Of a stretch of DNA of 64,000 nt, positions 16,556 through 24,217 are shown in pieces. Position numbers and translations under genes: made by a program. This DNA is from a virus. Location: IMG/VR virus record IMGVR_UViG_3300011113_000747, positions 62,001 to 126,000 of that record; one strand, given 5' to 3'. Each line of letters opens with the position of its first letter. Position 1 is the stretch's first letter. Below the pieces are notes generated by a model. The model was not told where the DNA came from, did no database searches, and worked only from the letters and a program-made list of their open reading frames with translations.

Positions 16556-16563
16556 TATTTATT
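16556..16563 (-). promoter_or_regulatory. late promoter box AATAAATA
   Basis: Minus-strand late octamer, 5 nt before the ATG at 16550. It abuts the -35 box of the divergent early promoter for the amidotransferase gene. Confidence 0.7.
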
Positions 16564-16589
16564 GTTTTTTATCTATTAACGTCTATATT
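16562..16589 (+). promoter_or_regulatory. sigma-70-type promoter of amidotransferase gene
   Basis: TTGTTT at 16562-16567, 16-nt spacer, TATATT at 16584-16589, then 9 nt to the ATG at 16599. It overlaps the late promoter facing the other way by two bases. Confidence 0.55.
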
Positions 16590-16598
16590 TAATATATT

Positions 16599-17300
16599 AT
16601 GTGCGCGATATTTGGATCGACAGATCAATCAATGTTTGAAATATTATTTGAAGCTAATAAAGTAAGAGGTACTTTTGCTTCATCATTAGTAACACTAATG
16701 AAAAATCCAGTTGGTCAAGTTGATGATGTTACAATTCGTAAAGAGCAGGGATTATATTCGTTTGAAAAACTAAAACTCAAACCAAAAAATCATGCTTACT
16801 ATATGGGCCATGTACAGGCTCCTACATCGTCAGCTAGAAAATACAATTATGATACATCACATCCATTTGAGCAAGAAGATTGGCTTGTGTTTCATAATGG
16901 TGTGTTAACTAATCATGAAAGTTTAAATGCAGTTTATTGTAAATGGAATGAAAATCCTGTAGATACATCAGTTATTCCATGTATGCTTCAAGAAAAGTGG
17001 AATGAACTTAAAGAAGGTAAAGCTAAAGCTTCTTCTACTGATGAAGTCAAGATAATTGAAACAATCTGTGAACGACTTCAAGGAACATTTGCTCTCTGTA
17101 TTGTTAACACAACGACCCTTAACGTCTACTTAACTAGACAAGGTAGTACATTATTCTACGACGACAAAGGTAACTACTCTTCAATCAAAGGTAAAACGAT
17201 GGAAGAAGTACCAGAAGGTAAAATTCTCAAACTAACAAAAGATTTCACATTCAAAGCAGTAGGTAAATTCAAACCAAGTTCTCCATTTTTAATCATATGA
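16599..17300 (+). CDS. class II glutamine amidotransferase (Gat partner of QueC)
   Basis: The product is 233 residues and consists only of an N-terminal-nucleophile glutamine amidotransferase domain. It begins MCAIFG, which places the catalytic Cys at position 2 as in GlmS and asparagine synthetase. GHVQAPTS (about residues 68-75), HPFEQ (about 88) and FHNGVLTNHESL (about 98-109) match the glutamine-binding motifs. The domain would release ammonia from glutamine. No synthase domain is attached. Phage Gat-QueC fusions use such a domain to amidate preQ0, and queC is 1.1 kb upstream, so a split Gat/QueC system is the most economical reading. An unrelated sugar or peptide amidation role cannot be excluded, since the next gene is a glycosyltransferase overlapping by ATGA. 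Confidence 0.85.
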   Translation: MCAIFGSTDQSMFEILFEANKVRGTFASSLVTLMKNPVGQVDDVTIRKEQGLYSFEKLKLKPKNHAYYMGHVQAPTSSARKYNYDTSHPFEQEDWLVFHNGVLTNHESLNAVYCKWNENPVDTSVIPCMLQEKWNELKEGKAKASSTDEVKIIETICERLQGTFALCIVNTTTLNVYLTRQGSTLFYDDKGNYSSIKGKTMEEVPEGKILKLTKDFTFKAVGKFKPSSPFLII

Positions 17301-17950
17301 TCGCATTCGTATCAGCAACCAAAGGTGACCCAACCAAAACATTACTTTATAATAGCACAAAAGATATTCTAGAGGTAGCTTGGGCAGCAAACAATACAGA
17401 CCCACTCCCTGTCGTCTATAATGACGCTATTGCGGACTTTACAATTACAGATTATGACTGGGTTGTATTTGTTCATGACGATGTTATCATTGAATCACCA
17501 GAAGCTATTGAGAGACAAATTTATAATCTTGGTGTTGAATTTGATGTCATCGGTGTAGCAGGTACCAGAGAGGTAAAATTACAAGAACCAGCATTGTGGC
17601 ATCTTATGGGTGATAGAAAACATCACAGAGGAGCTGTAGCACACTTGTGTGAATCTACAGGTAAAAAGTTTATGACCAGTTTTGGTAGCTATCCTGATAG
17701 GGTTGTACTTATCGATGGTGTGTTTATGGCTGCTAAAACAGAAGTACTTCAAAAAGTTAGTTTTGATGAAACCAATCCTGCTGGGTTTCACTTTTATGAT
17801 CTAGACTTTTCTATGGCATGTCATAAGGCTGGTTACAGGGTTGGTGTGGGTGATATAACAATCACACACGCATCACCTGGATTACGACAATTCATAGATG
17901 AATGGAAGAAGGGGCAAGATTGGTTCCTTAATAAATGGGTAACAAAATAA
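17297..17950 (+). CDS. GT-A type glycosyltransferase
   Basis: The product is 217 residues. The fold looks like a small family-2-like (StrF/Glyco_tranf_2_5 type) transferase: an N-terminal FVSATKGDP strand, then WVVFVHDDVIIES (about residues 54-66) with the HDD metal-nucleotide motif, LIDGVFMAAKTEVL (about 138-151), and FHFYDLDFSMACHKAGYRVGV (about 162-182) with the acceptor-site acidic residues. Such proteins are common in marine T4-like phages. The acceptor is unknown. It overlaps the amidotransferase gene by 4 nt and is followed at once by a strong terminator. Confidence 0.8.
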   Translation: MIAFVSATKGDPTKTLLYNSTKDILEVAWAANNTDPLPVVYNDAIADFTITDYDWVVFVHDDVIIESPEAIERQIYNLGVEFDVIGVAGTREVKLQEPALWHLMGDRKHHRGAVAHLCESTGKKFMTSFGSYPDRVVLIDGVFMAAKTEVLQKVSFDETNPAGFHFYDLDFSMACHKAGYRVGVGDITITHASPGLRQFIDEWKKGQDWFLNKWVTK

Positions 17951-17980
17951 AAAAAGGCGGCTTAATTAAGCCGCCTTTTT
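17951..17980. terminator. bidirectional intrinsic terminator
   Basis: A perfect 30-nt palindrome: AAAAAGGCGGCTTAA followed by its complement. The GC stem is flanked by A-run and T-run, so it can stop transcription from both sides. It lies between the stop of the glycosyltransferase (17950) and the stop of the convergent DUF1501 gene (17983). Confidence 0.92.
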
Positions 17981-17982
17981 TG

Positions 17983-19242
17983 TTATGCTAATATCTGCTC
18001 TATTGGTTCAGCCTCGTAAACCACCTCAACTGGTCTTAAATCTGGAGTCATCAACTTTGTTCTTGGTGATATACCAATTAAATGGAACATTGTAGCAGCA
18101 AATTGCTGCGGTGTAACTGGATCTGAGTCAGGCTCTGAAGCTAATGCATCAGACGTACCATAAGCATAACCTGCTTTAACACCACCACCAGCTAAAACTG
18201 TTGAGAATACCTTTGGCCAATGGTCTCTTCCGTTTGTAGCATTAATTTTAGGTGTACGACCAAACTCAGATGTCACCATTACAAGGGTTGAATCAAGTAA
18301 TCCACGTTGTTTTAAGTCATTAATAAAGGTTGCAAAGGCTTTATCAAAGTTAATCATATTAGATTCATATGCACCTTTAAGATTTGAGTGGTGATCCCAT
18401 GAACCATACGTTACTGTAACCATTCTTACACCTGCTTCAACAAGACGACGAGCTAGAAGTAAACGTTGACCAGCAGCATTACGGCCATATGCATCGCGAA
18501 CCACATCAGGCTCTTTAGAAAGCTCAAAAGATTCACGAGCTTGTGTTGATGATAACATTGAATATGCATCATTATAGAAAGAATCCATTGCTTTTACTGC
18601 ATCTACGTTTGATTCACGTGTTTTGAAGTAATCATCCACCGCTCCAAGCAATGCACGGCGACGATCTAATTGTTTATCGGAAACATCCTTAGGTGTATTG
18701 AGGTCTTTCACAACAAATCCCGGATCTTCTGGATTAGAACCTAAAGCAAACGGTCCATACTTGGTAGACAAGTAACCGGTGCCGTTTTCAGGTGCAAACT
18801 GATTAGGAACTAACACATAAGCAGGTAGATTGTTACGATTTCCTAATTCATGGCTAATAACACTACCAAATGATGGGTAGTTTAATGCTGGAGATGGTTT
18901 ATAACCAGTGAGCATGTTATGTGTTCCTCTTTCATGAGCTGCTTCACCGTGAGTCATTGAACGAATTACTGTAAGATTGTCAGAGACCTTTGCTGTTTCC
19001 TTTAGAAGTTCACCAAAATGAACACCATCTATCTTTGTCTTAACAGGAGCAAATGGTCCTCTATATTCTGGTGAGCCATTTACCTTATAATCCCACGAAT
19101 CTTGATGTGAAATACCACCAGGTAAGTAGATTTGAACTACTGATGTAGCTTTTGCAGGTGTTTGTGCTTGAGCTTTTAATAATTGTGGTAAACTTACACA
19201 ACCAGCAGCACCAATTCTTAGAATTTCACGTCTGTTATACAT
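17983..19242 (-). CDS. DUF1501 family exported protein, copy 1
   Basis: The product is 419 residues. DUF1501 (PF07394) proteins are sulfatase/alkaline-phosphatase-like and abundant in Planctomycetes and Verrucomicrobia; their substrate is unknown. The N-terminus has a twin-arginine signal (NRREILRIGAAG, about residues 3-14) followed by a hydrophobic stretch and an AQAQTPA-type cleavage region. Family motifs seen are YLPGGISHQDSWD (about 38-50), SMTHGEAAHERGTHNMLTGY (about 97-116), SWDHHSNLK and TSEFGRTPKIN followed by GRDHWPKVFS, then AGGGVKAGYAYG. The late box 5 nt upstream of the ATG shows it is a phage late gene. It is unlike its neighbours in origin and is probably host-derived. It differs considerably from copy 2 at 26660-27895. 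Confidence 0.92.
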   Translation of the reverse strand: MYNRREILRIGAAGCVSLPQLLKAQAQTPAKATSVVQIYLPGGISHQDSWDYKVNGSPEYRGPFAPVKTKIDGVHFGELLKETAKVSDNLTVIRSMTHGEAAHERGTHNMLTGYKPSPALNYPSFGSVISHELGNRNNLPAYVLVPNQFAPENGTGYLSTKYGPFALGSNPEDPGFVVKDLNTPKDVSDKQLDRRRALLGAVDDYFKTRESNVDAVKAMDSFYNDAYSMLSSTQARESFELSKEPDVVRDAYGRNAAGQRLLLARRLVEAGVRMVTVTYGSWDHHSNLKGAYESNMINFDKAFATFINDLKQRGLLDSTLVMVTSEFGRTPKINATNGRDHWPKVFSTVLAGGGVKAGYAYGTSDALASEPDSDPVTPQQFAATMFHLIGISPRTKLMTPDLRPVEVVYEAEPIEQILA

Positions 19243-19247
19243 ACTCT

Positions 19248-19255
19248 TATTTAAT
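19248..19255 (-). promoter_or_regulatory. late promoter box ATTAAATA
   Basis: Minus-strand late-type octamer 5 nt before the ATG at 19242 of the DUF1501 gene. Predicted leaderless late transcript. Confidence 0.6.
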
Positions 19256-19289
19256 TATCTACTCAAAAAATTAAAAATCCACTTTTATC

Positions 19290-19317
19290 TTGATATTAGA
19301 ATGTAATAAACTATCAT
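19290..19317 (+). promoter_or_regulatory. sigma-70-type promoter of gene 41
   Basis: TTGATA at 19290-19295, 16-nt spacer, TATCAT at 19312-19317, then 6 nt to the ATG at 19324, which places +1 on the A of the start codon. Confidence 0.72.
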
Positions 19318-19323
19318 AAAGAG

Positions 19324-20643
19324 ATGTTAAAGCTCGATCTAGACTTCTTTGAGAATATTTTCTTATACAAATGCTGCACAGATAAAAGATATCTTGCAAC
19401 TACTATCGATTACACAAAGCCTGATTATTTCAAAAATGCAGATAACAAAAAAATATTTGAAATTATAAAAGGGTTCTATGATAATCGAAATGAATTACCC
19501 AACCTAACTGAGATTAAACAGTATTGTGCTGATGATGTAAGTAGATCTTCATTCAAAAATGTACTTACTACATTTCAATCATTAGATAAAACCTTTAATG
19601 AAGATGAGTTATATGAGAATACAGAGCAGTTTTTGAAAGAAAAGGCTGTATTCAATACTCTACTTGAGGTAGCAGCTGATGTTTCAAAGAGTAAAGCTGA
19701 TACATCTGTAATTCTAGATAAGTTTGAGAAGAGTTGCAATATATCATTGCAGACTGATGTTGGTTTAGACTTATATGAAGACATTGACAATGTTATTCAA
19801 CAGATTCAAGACGTTCAAGAGACGATTCCAAGTAAGTGGCCTTGGTTGGATGACTATATCGGTGGTGGGTTTATGAAAGATGGGCGTGCTTTGTATGTGT
19901 TTGCAGGTGAGACTAACATTGGTAAGTCAATTTTCCTTGGTAATATTGCAGCTAATATAGCAGATCAGAATAAGACTGTGTTGTTAATTACATTAGAAAT
20001 GCCTGAAATCTTATATGCAAAACGTATTTGTACTAATGTGAGTAAGATTCCAATGAAGACTCTTCATTTAGAGACAGGATCACTTAAAGCAGCTATTGAA
20101 GAGCTCAAGAAGAACAAGCCTGGTGGTAAGATTCTAATTAAAGAGTTTCCTCCAGCAACGATGACACCCAGACAAATTCAAGCTTTTATTAAAAAGATTG
20201 AAGATAAAGGTATTAAAATTGACGCAATTGTATTAGATTATTTGAATCTTTTGCATTCACCTCTTGGCAACAACAGTTACGAGCGAATTAAACATGTTAC
20301 TGAGCAGGTTCGTGCAATGTCATACATCTTTAACTGCCCGGTCATTAGTGCAACTCAGTTGAATCGTTCAGGTTTTGATGTATCTAACCCCGATCTTAAT
20401 ACAATTAGTGAGTCGATTGGTCTTGCAGCTACTGCAGATGTGATTGTTTCTATCTTCCAAAACGATGAAGATCGCGAACTAGAAATTATTAAGATGGGTA
20501 TGATGAAAAACCGTTTTGGAGCTCGTGGAACCACAACAGCGATGAAAATTGATTATTCAACTCTTACTATTTCTGAAGCAGATGGTCAGTCAGGTGGTAT
20601 GGAGAGTGAAATGTTAAGCTCTTTGAGTATGTTCGCGAGTTGA
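19324..20643 (+). CDS. 41: replicative DNA helicase gp41 (DnaB-like)
   Basis: The product is 439 residues (T4 gp41 has 475). It is the hexameric 5'-3' replicative helicase that works with primase gp61. The N-terminal 150 residues are helical, as in DnaB. The RecA-like domain shows Walker A AGETNIGKS (about residues 194-202), a Walker B region IDAIVLDYLNLLHSP (about 300-314), the H4-type ATQLNRS segment (about 345) and an arginine-finger region near KNRFGARGTT (about 396). The protein appears complete. Confidence 0.93.
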   Translation: MLKLDLDFFENIFLYKCCTDKRYLATTIDYTKPDYFKNADNKKIFEIIKGFYDNRNELPNLTEIKQYCADDVSRSSFKNVLTTFQSLDKTFNEDELYENTEQFLKEKAVFNTLLEVAADVSKSKADTSVILDKFEKSCNISLQTDVGLDLYEDIDNVIQQIQDVQETIPSKWPWLDDYIGGGFMKDGRALYVFAGETNIGKSIFLGNIAANIADQNKTVLLITLEMPEILYAKRICTNVSKIPMKTLHLETGSLKAAIEELKKNKPGGKILIKEFPPATMTPRQIQAFIKKIEDKGIKIDAIVLDYLNLLHSPLGNNSYERIKHVTEQVRAMSYIFNCPVISATQLNRSGFDVSNPDLNTISESIGLAATADVIVSIFQNDEDRELEIIKMGMMKNRFGARGTTTAMKIDYSTLTISEADGQSGGMESEMLSSLSMFAS

Positions 20644-20658
20644 TTATTTAGTTCATCC

Positions 20659-20666
20659 TCTAAATA
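20659..20666 (+). promoter_or_regulatory. late-type box TCTAAATA
   Basis: Late-type octamer 5 nt before the GTG at 20672. It is one of few plus-strand late boxes inside the replication region. Confidence 0.45.
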
Positions 20667-20671
20667 ATGAG

Positions 20672-20998
20672 GTGAACCAAAACTTTATAGAATATCTTAA
20701 AGAAAAATTCAAAACGACACAATTTTTTCAATTAAAACTTAATGGTAAATTATTTGTGAGCTTTTTTGATTTAGGTGTTACAACACCTGAGTTTATTAAA
20801 CTATGTCAGAAAAAGTTTAACTGTGATGTATTACTAATTGTAAATACAAAAAACAAAGAAGTTAATGTTTATAAAAACGAATTATCTGATATTGATATGT
20901 TATCGTTTAATAAAAAGGTATTTGGTAAAGGTATGGGTAATACATTTACATTTACAAAAGAGTTTTTAGGTTTAACCAAACATTTCAAGCCATGTTAA
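20672..20998 (+). CDS. hypothetical protein
   Basis: The product is 108 residues from a GTG at 20672 that follows a late-type box by 5 nt. I do not recognise a family. An initial amphipathic helix (MNQNFIEYLKEKF) leads into alternating beta segments (LNGKLFVSFFDLGV, DVLLIVNTKNKEVNVYK) and a Gly-rich KVFGKGMGNTFTF segment. It overlaps the next gene by 7 nt. It lies between gene 41 and gene 32, where T4 carries genes 33 and 59, but no similarity to either is visible. Confidence 0.6.
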   Translation: MNQNFIEYLKEKFKTTQFFQLKLNGKLFVSFFDLGVTTPEFIKLCQKKFNCDVLLIVNTKNKEVNVYKNELSDIDMLSFNKKVFGKGMGNTFTFTKEFLGLTKHFKPC

Positions 20999-21279
20999 TT
21001 GCAAATAAACACTACAACCCATCTCACTTTTTAGTAGAAGATGAAACAGAGCATGCATTGTTGTCTTTTTGTACCTTTTGCACTCTTTTGGTGGGTAAAA
21101 AACTATCTTTTCAGAATGTATTCTTGTTGATTCTGAAAGATGCTAAGCTAAAAAATATACTTAAACGAACTTTAGACGTTGATTCTGACTTTGAAATAGT
21201 TAAAATGTTTATAGATTACGATAATACAATTACTAAGTCAAAATATGTCACAAAATACATCAATTCTCTCAAAAAATGA
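20992..21279 (+). CDS. hypothetical protein
   Basis: The product is 95 residues, not recognised. It contains a hydrophobic Cys-containing centre (LLSFCTFCTLLVGKKLSF, about residues 23-40) and a lysine-rich helical C-terminus. Its start overlaps the upstream gene and its end overlaps the next start by 35 nt, so all three are probably one translated unit. By position it could take the part of a late-transcription co-activator (T4 gene 33 lies before 59 and 32), but there is no sequence support. Confidence 0.55.
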   Translation: MLIANKHYNPSHFLVEDETEHALLSFCTFCTLLVGKKLSFQNVFLLILKDAKLKNILKRTLDVDSDFEIVKMFIDYDNTITKSKYVTKYINSLKK

Positions 21280-21934
21280 TATTACAGAGGATGAAAAATT
21301 TATATACAATGCATTTTTAGTCGCGTCAAGAAAATCTAAAAATAAACCTTTCAAAATTCGTTCTGACTTTTCGGACATTTCAGATGAAATCTACATTAAC
21401 CTAAAAAAATTAGGTTCGTTTTTTGCAGCACATAAAAATATCGGTTACAACGACTTTTTTTGGGCTCCATATGAAGTATATTCTAAAGATGAATATTTTG
21501 ACCTTAATTTTTACAATACAAGAAAGGCTATTGTAGCATATACACAATTTGTACGTAAAAAAGAAACGCAAGACCCAGATAGTGAAAGTTGTATTAATGA
21601 ATGTAAAGATGGTCTTAAAAACATTTACAATGAGTGCTTAATAAACGGTATAAACCTTGCTCAATATAAAGCATCAGCTCCACCAGTACCAATTTTCTTA
21701 ATTAATCTTAAATCCCATCTTATTAATTTTTACATTCTACATGGTTTGGATGTAGAAAAACAAATTAAGAGCATCGAACCAGAACTATTAGATTTTTATT
21801 GTAAAGATTTTTACGATACATTTTATAAAACAAGAACCAAATTTATTGCATCACAAAGATTAAAAGTAGTAATAAGAGAAGGTTTAAAAATAATTGAAAA
21901 AAAGCTGTTGAATTTTCCAAAACACAATCCATAA
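21245..21934 (+). CDS. hypothetical protein at the gene 59 position
   Basis: The product is 229 residues and probably all-helical, rich in Lys, Phe and Tyr, with aromatic segments NDFFWAPYEVYSKDEYF (about residues 67-83) and FYCKDFYDTFYKTRTKF (about 178-194). It lies directly before gene 32 (12-nt gap). In T4 that place is held by the helicase loader gp59, of similar length (217) and helical content. I see no diagnostic residues of gp59, so this is a positional guess. Confidence 0.6.
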   Translation: MSQNTSILSKNDITEDEKFIYNAFLVASRKSKNKPFKIRSDFSDISDEIYINLKKLGSFFAAHKNIGYNDFFWAPYEVYSKDEYFDLNFYNTRKAIVAYTQFVRKKETQDPDSESCINECKDGLKNIYNECLINGINLAQYKASAPPVPIFLINLKSHLINFYILHGLDVEKQIKSIEPELLDFYCKDFYDTFYKTRTKFIASQRLKVVIREGLKIIEKKLLNFPKHNP

Positions 21935-21946
21935 TAAAAGTATACT

Positions 21947-22798
21947 ATGAGTAAATATAACCTAACGTCAATGTTCGATTCAATCAAAGAAGCTCTTACC
22001 TCTCAGGATAAAAAGCAGGGTGGTTTGCAGGATATTATGCAACTTAAAACTGGTAATACCTATACGGTTAGACTTCTTCCTAATACAAAGAATCCAAAGC
22101 AGTCTCTCTTTCATCATTTTACGCATGGTTGGAATTCTCTTGCTACTGGTAAGTATGTAAGTGCAATTTCACCTACAACATTCGGTGAACGTGATCCAAT
22201 TGCAGAAGAAAGGTACAAGGTTCTTCGAACTGGTACAGAAGAAGAAAAGGAAAAGATGAAAGTTATTCGTCGTGCTGAGCAGTGGCTTGTAAACGTCTAT
22301 GTTATCGATGATCCTTCTAATCCAGATAACAATGGTAAGGTAAAGATTCTTCGCTATGGTAAACAGCTTGGTAACATTATCAATAGTGCTATCAGTGGTG
22401 ATGAAGCTGAAGAGTTTGGTATGCGAGTTTTCGATCTTTCTAAAGAAGGTGTTAACTTCAAGATTAAGGTTGAGAAGCAGGGTGATTACCCAGTGTATAC
22501 TTCTTCGCGATTCACTTCTGTTGGTAGAGATCTCGGTTTGAGTGATTCGAAGCAAGATGAAATTCTTGAATCAACTCACGATCTTGAAAGTGTCTTCCGT
22601 GTCAAAACAGAAGATGAACTTAAGCAAATGCTTGATGAGCATTTTTATTGCAAGACTGCAGAAGATCGTGAAACTTCTACTTCATTACCTGAAGCAGATG
22701 AAGCAATTGCAGAACTTAGTAATAAAGTTAAACAACCTTCAGTTGTAGCATCTACTGTTGAGGATGCTGACATTGACGAGCTTCTTAAAGATCTATGA
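21947..22798 (+). CDS. 32: single-stranded DNA-binding protein gp32 lacking the zinc cysteines
   Basis: The product is 283 residues (T4 gp32 has 301). The protein coats single-stranded DNA and organises replication and repair. It has the N-terminal self-association region, an OB-fold core with NTYTVRLLPNTKNPKQSLFH (about residues 37-56) and an acidic C-terminal tail (EDADIDELLKDL) for contacts with other replication proteins. In T4 a Zn is held by His64, Cys77, Cys87 and Cys90; here the region reads AISPTTFGERDPIAEERY (about 73-90) with Ser, Asp and Ala at the cysteine positions, so this form probably folds without zinc. The stop overlaps the next start by ATGA. Confidence 0.9.
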   Translation: MSKYNLTSMFDSIKEALTSQDKKQGGLQDIMQLKTGNTYTVRLLPNTKNPKQSLFHHFTHGWNSLATGKYVSAISPTTFGERDPIAEERYKVLRTGTEEEKEKMKVIRRAEQWLVNVYVIDDPSNPDNNGKVKILRYGKQLGNIINSAISGDEAEEFGMRVFDLSKEGVNFKIKVEKQGDYPVYTSSRFTSVGRDLGLSDSKQDEILESTHDLESVFRVKTEDELKQMLDEHFYCKTAEDRETSTSLPEADEAIAELSNKVKQPSVVASTVEDADIDELLKDL

Positions 22799-23313
22799 GT
22801 CCAGAAGAAATTGAACAACAAAAAATGCTACTCAATTTAATGGGTAGCATTTATGGTGAAGCCAAAAAGATTGATCAAAATCTAGTTGGTACATCTCTTA
22901 ATTTGAGACCTCAAAGTGAGAACGTCAAGCAGTTGTTCGAGGGTGCGCTGAGATCTACTCAGCCACCCGCTCCACCACCACAACCGCAGATTGTGCATGT
23001 ACCACCACCTAATACTGTTAATTTACCGCATGTTGTACAACCAGCACAAGAATCTAAACCAATTCAATTAGTTGACAATTCAGATCTTGTATCTACATTA
23101 AAAGGTATTGAAAGCAATCTTGGTAAGTTGGTAGAATTATTCACACAATATGAAGTTAAAGTTAAAAAAGCAACAAATCGAAAAGTTTCTAGAGTCTCTG
23201 GCGAAGATAAACGACCAGTGCATAGTGAAAGTGGAGAAGGACAAGATATCGTCGATAGTAACATCGACGGACAACACGTTGATCCTTTACGCAACTCTAA
23301 ACCATACGAATGA
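22795..23313 (+). CDS. hypothetical protein overlapping gene 45
   Basis: The product is 172 residues, not recognised. It has an N-terminal helix (about residues 1-55), a Pro-rich linker with PPAPPPQPQIVHVPPP (about 57-72), a short helix GIESNLGKLVELF (about 105-117) and a charged C-terminus. Its last 55 codons share 164 bp with the start of the sliding clamp gene in another frame, so that stretch codes for two proteins. It is coupled to gene 32 by an ATGA overlap. Confidence 0.65.
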   Translation: MSPEEIEQQKMLLNLMGSIYGEAKKIDQNLVGTSLNLRPQSENVKQLFEGALRSTQPPAPPPQPQIVHVPPPNTVNLPHVVQPAQESKPIQLVDNSDLVSTLKGIESNLGKLVELFTQYEVKVKKATNRKVSRVSGEDKRPVHSESGEGQDIVDSNIDGQHVDPLRNSKPYE

Positions 23314-23860
23314 ATCCGAAAGATCCTTGTGTATACCGGATTTAAAAAAGCTTAATCGTGTTTTAGACTGTATTAGTAGTGATGAAATTGAACTCCAAGT
23401 TAATCAAAATAACTTGGAGTATAAGTCTCCAGAGATAAAGTTTAAGTATCACCTATTTGAAGATGATTTTATTACACCTCCTTCAATTAAACCAGATAAA
23501 ATTATGTCTTTCGAGACTGATTTTACCTTTGAACTAATGAAAGATGACTTTAGTAAAATCAATAAAGCTTCAACATTTACAACTGAAACGAATAAGATTT
23601 ATTTTTATTTAGAAGATGGGGTTGTTAAGTGTGAACTTACAGATAAAGCTAGACATAATACAGATTCATTTCAATTACAGGTTGGTAAAAATATAGCAGG
23701 AGCTGAATTGAAGAATTTACCTGTTAATTTTGATAATTTCAAACTTATCAATTCAGATAACGTTAAAGTGTCTATTAATAACAGATACGGCGTACTTATA
23801 TTTGATATTGATCAGGAGCCGCTTAAATTAAGATATATTTTATCATCACTTACTCAATAA
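23150..23860 (+). CDS. 45: sliding clamp gp45
   Basis: The product is 236 residues (T4 gp45 has 228). gp45 is the trimeric ring that tethers DNA polymerase and also activates late transcription with gp55. The N-terminal start MKLKLKKQQIEKFLESLAKI mirrors MKLSKDTTALLKNF of T4, followed by the repeating beta-alpha pattern of a clamp. Segments such as KIYFYLEDGVVKCELTDKA (about 149-167) and YGVLIFDIDQEPLKLRYIL (about 213-231) match the second domain. The clamp loader gp44 is 36 kb away in this window. The start lies within the preceding gene, an unusually long overlap. Confidence 0.78.
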   Translation: MKLKLKKQQIEKFLESLAKINDQCIVKVEKDKISSIVTSTDNTLILYATLNHTNESERSLCIPDLKKLNRVLDCISSDEIELQVNQNNLEYKSPEIKFKYHLFEDDFITPPSIKPDKIMSFETDFTFELMKDDFSKINKASTFTTETNKIYFYLEDGVVKCELTDKARHNTDSFQLQVGKNIAGAELKNLPVNFDNFKLINSDNVKVSINNRYGVLIFDIDQEPLKLRYILSSLTQ

Positions 23861-23861
23861 T

Positions 23862-24215
23862 ATGGAATCCACATTAACATATCAAGACAAAAACAAACTC
23901 AAAACACCAGGATATTTTATCAAACGTCTCAAGGACAGTGGTATTATTACTCTCAGAGTGTTCCAAACATATGGAATGTCTGATCCTCGTAAGTGGACTA
24001 TTCTTGTAGACCCAGGTGTAGCATCAGTTTATGTTACATGCTATCAGAATAAAGAAAAGTTAAATGAAATTATGTTTGAAATTGATGATGGTGGTGTGAG
24101 ATTTCCTCGCAACTACTTTATTAAAACTCATTCTATTGAAGTTATTGTTGAATATCTTCTCGAAAAGGGTATTGCACAATATGATAAAAGCAACCCGTTC
24201 TACAAAAAGGACTAA
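23862..24215 (+). CDS. conserved hypothetical protein next to gene 45
   Basis: The product is 117 residues. It begins 1 nt after the gene 45 stop. It looks like a compact alpha/beta protein with FIKRLKDSGIITLRVFQTYG (about residues 19-38), DPRKWTILVDPGVASVYVTC (about 41-60) and a C-terminal helix. I cannot name the family or a function. Its tight coupling to the clamp suggests a replication or late-transcription role. Confidence 0.65.
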   Translation: MESTLTYQDKNKLKTPGYFIKRLKDSGIITLRVFQTYGMSDPRKWTILVDPGVASVYVTCYQNKEKLNEIMFEIDDGGVRFPRNYFIKTHSIEVIVEYLLEKGIAQYDKSNPFYKKD

Positions 24216-24217
24216 AT

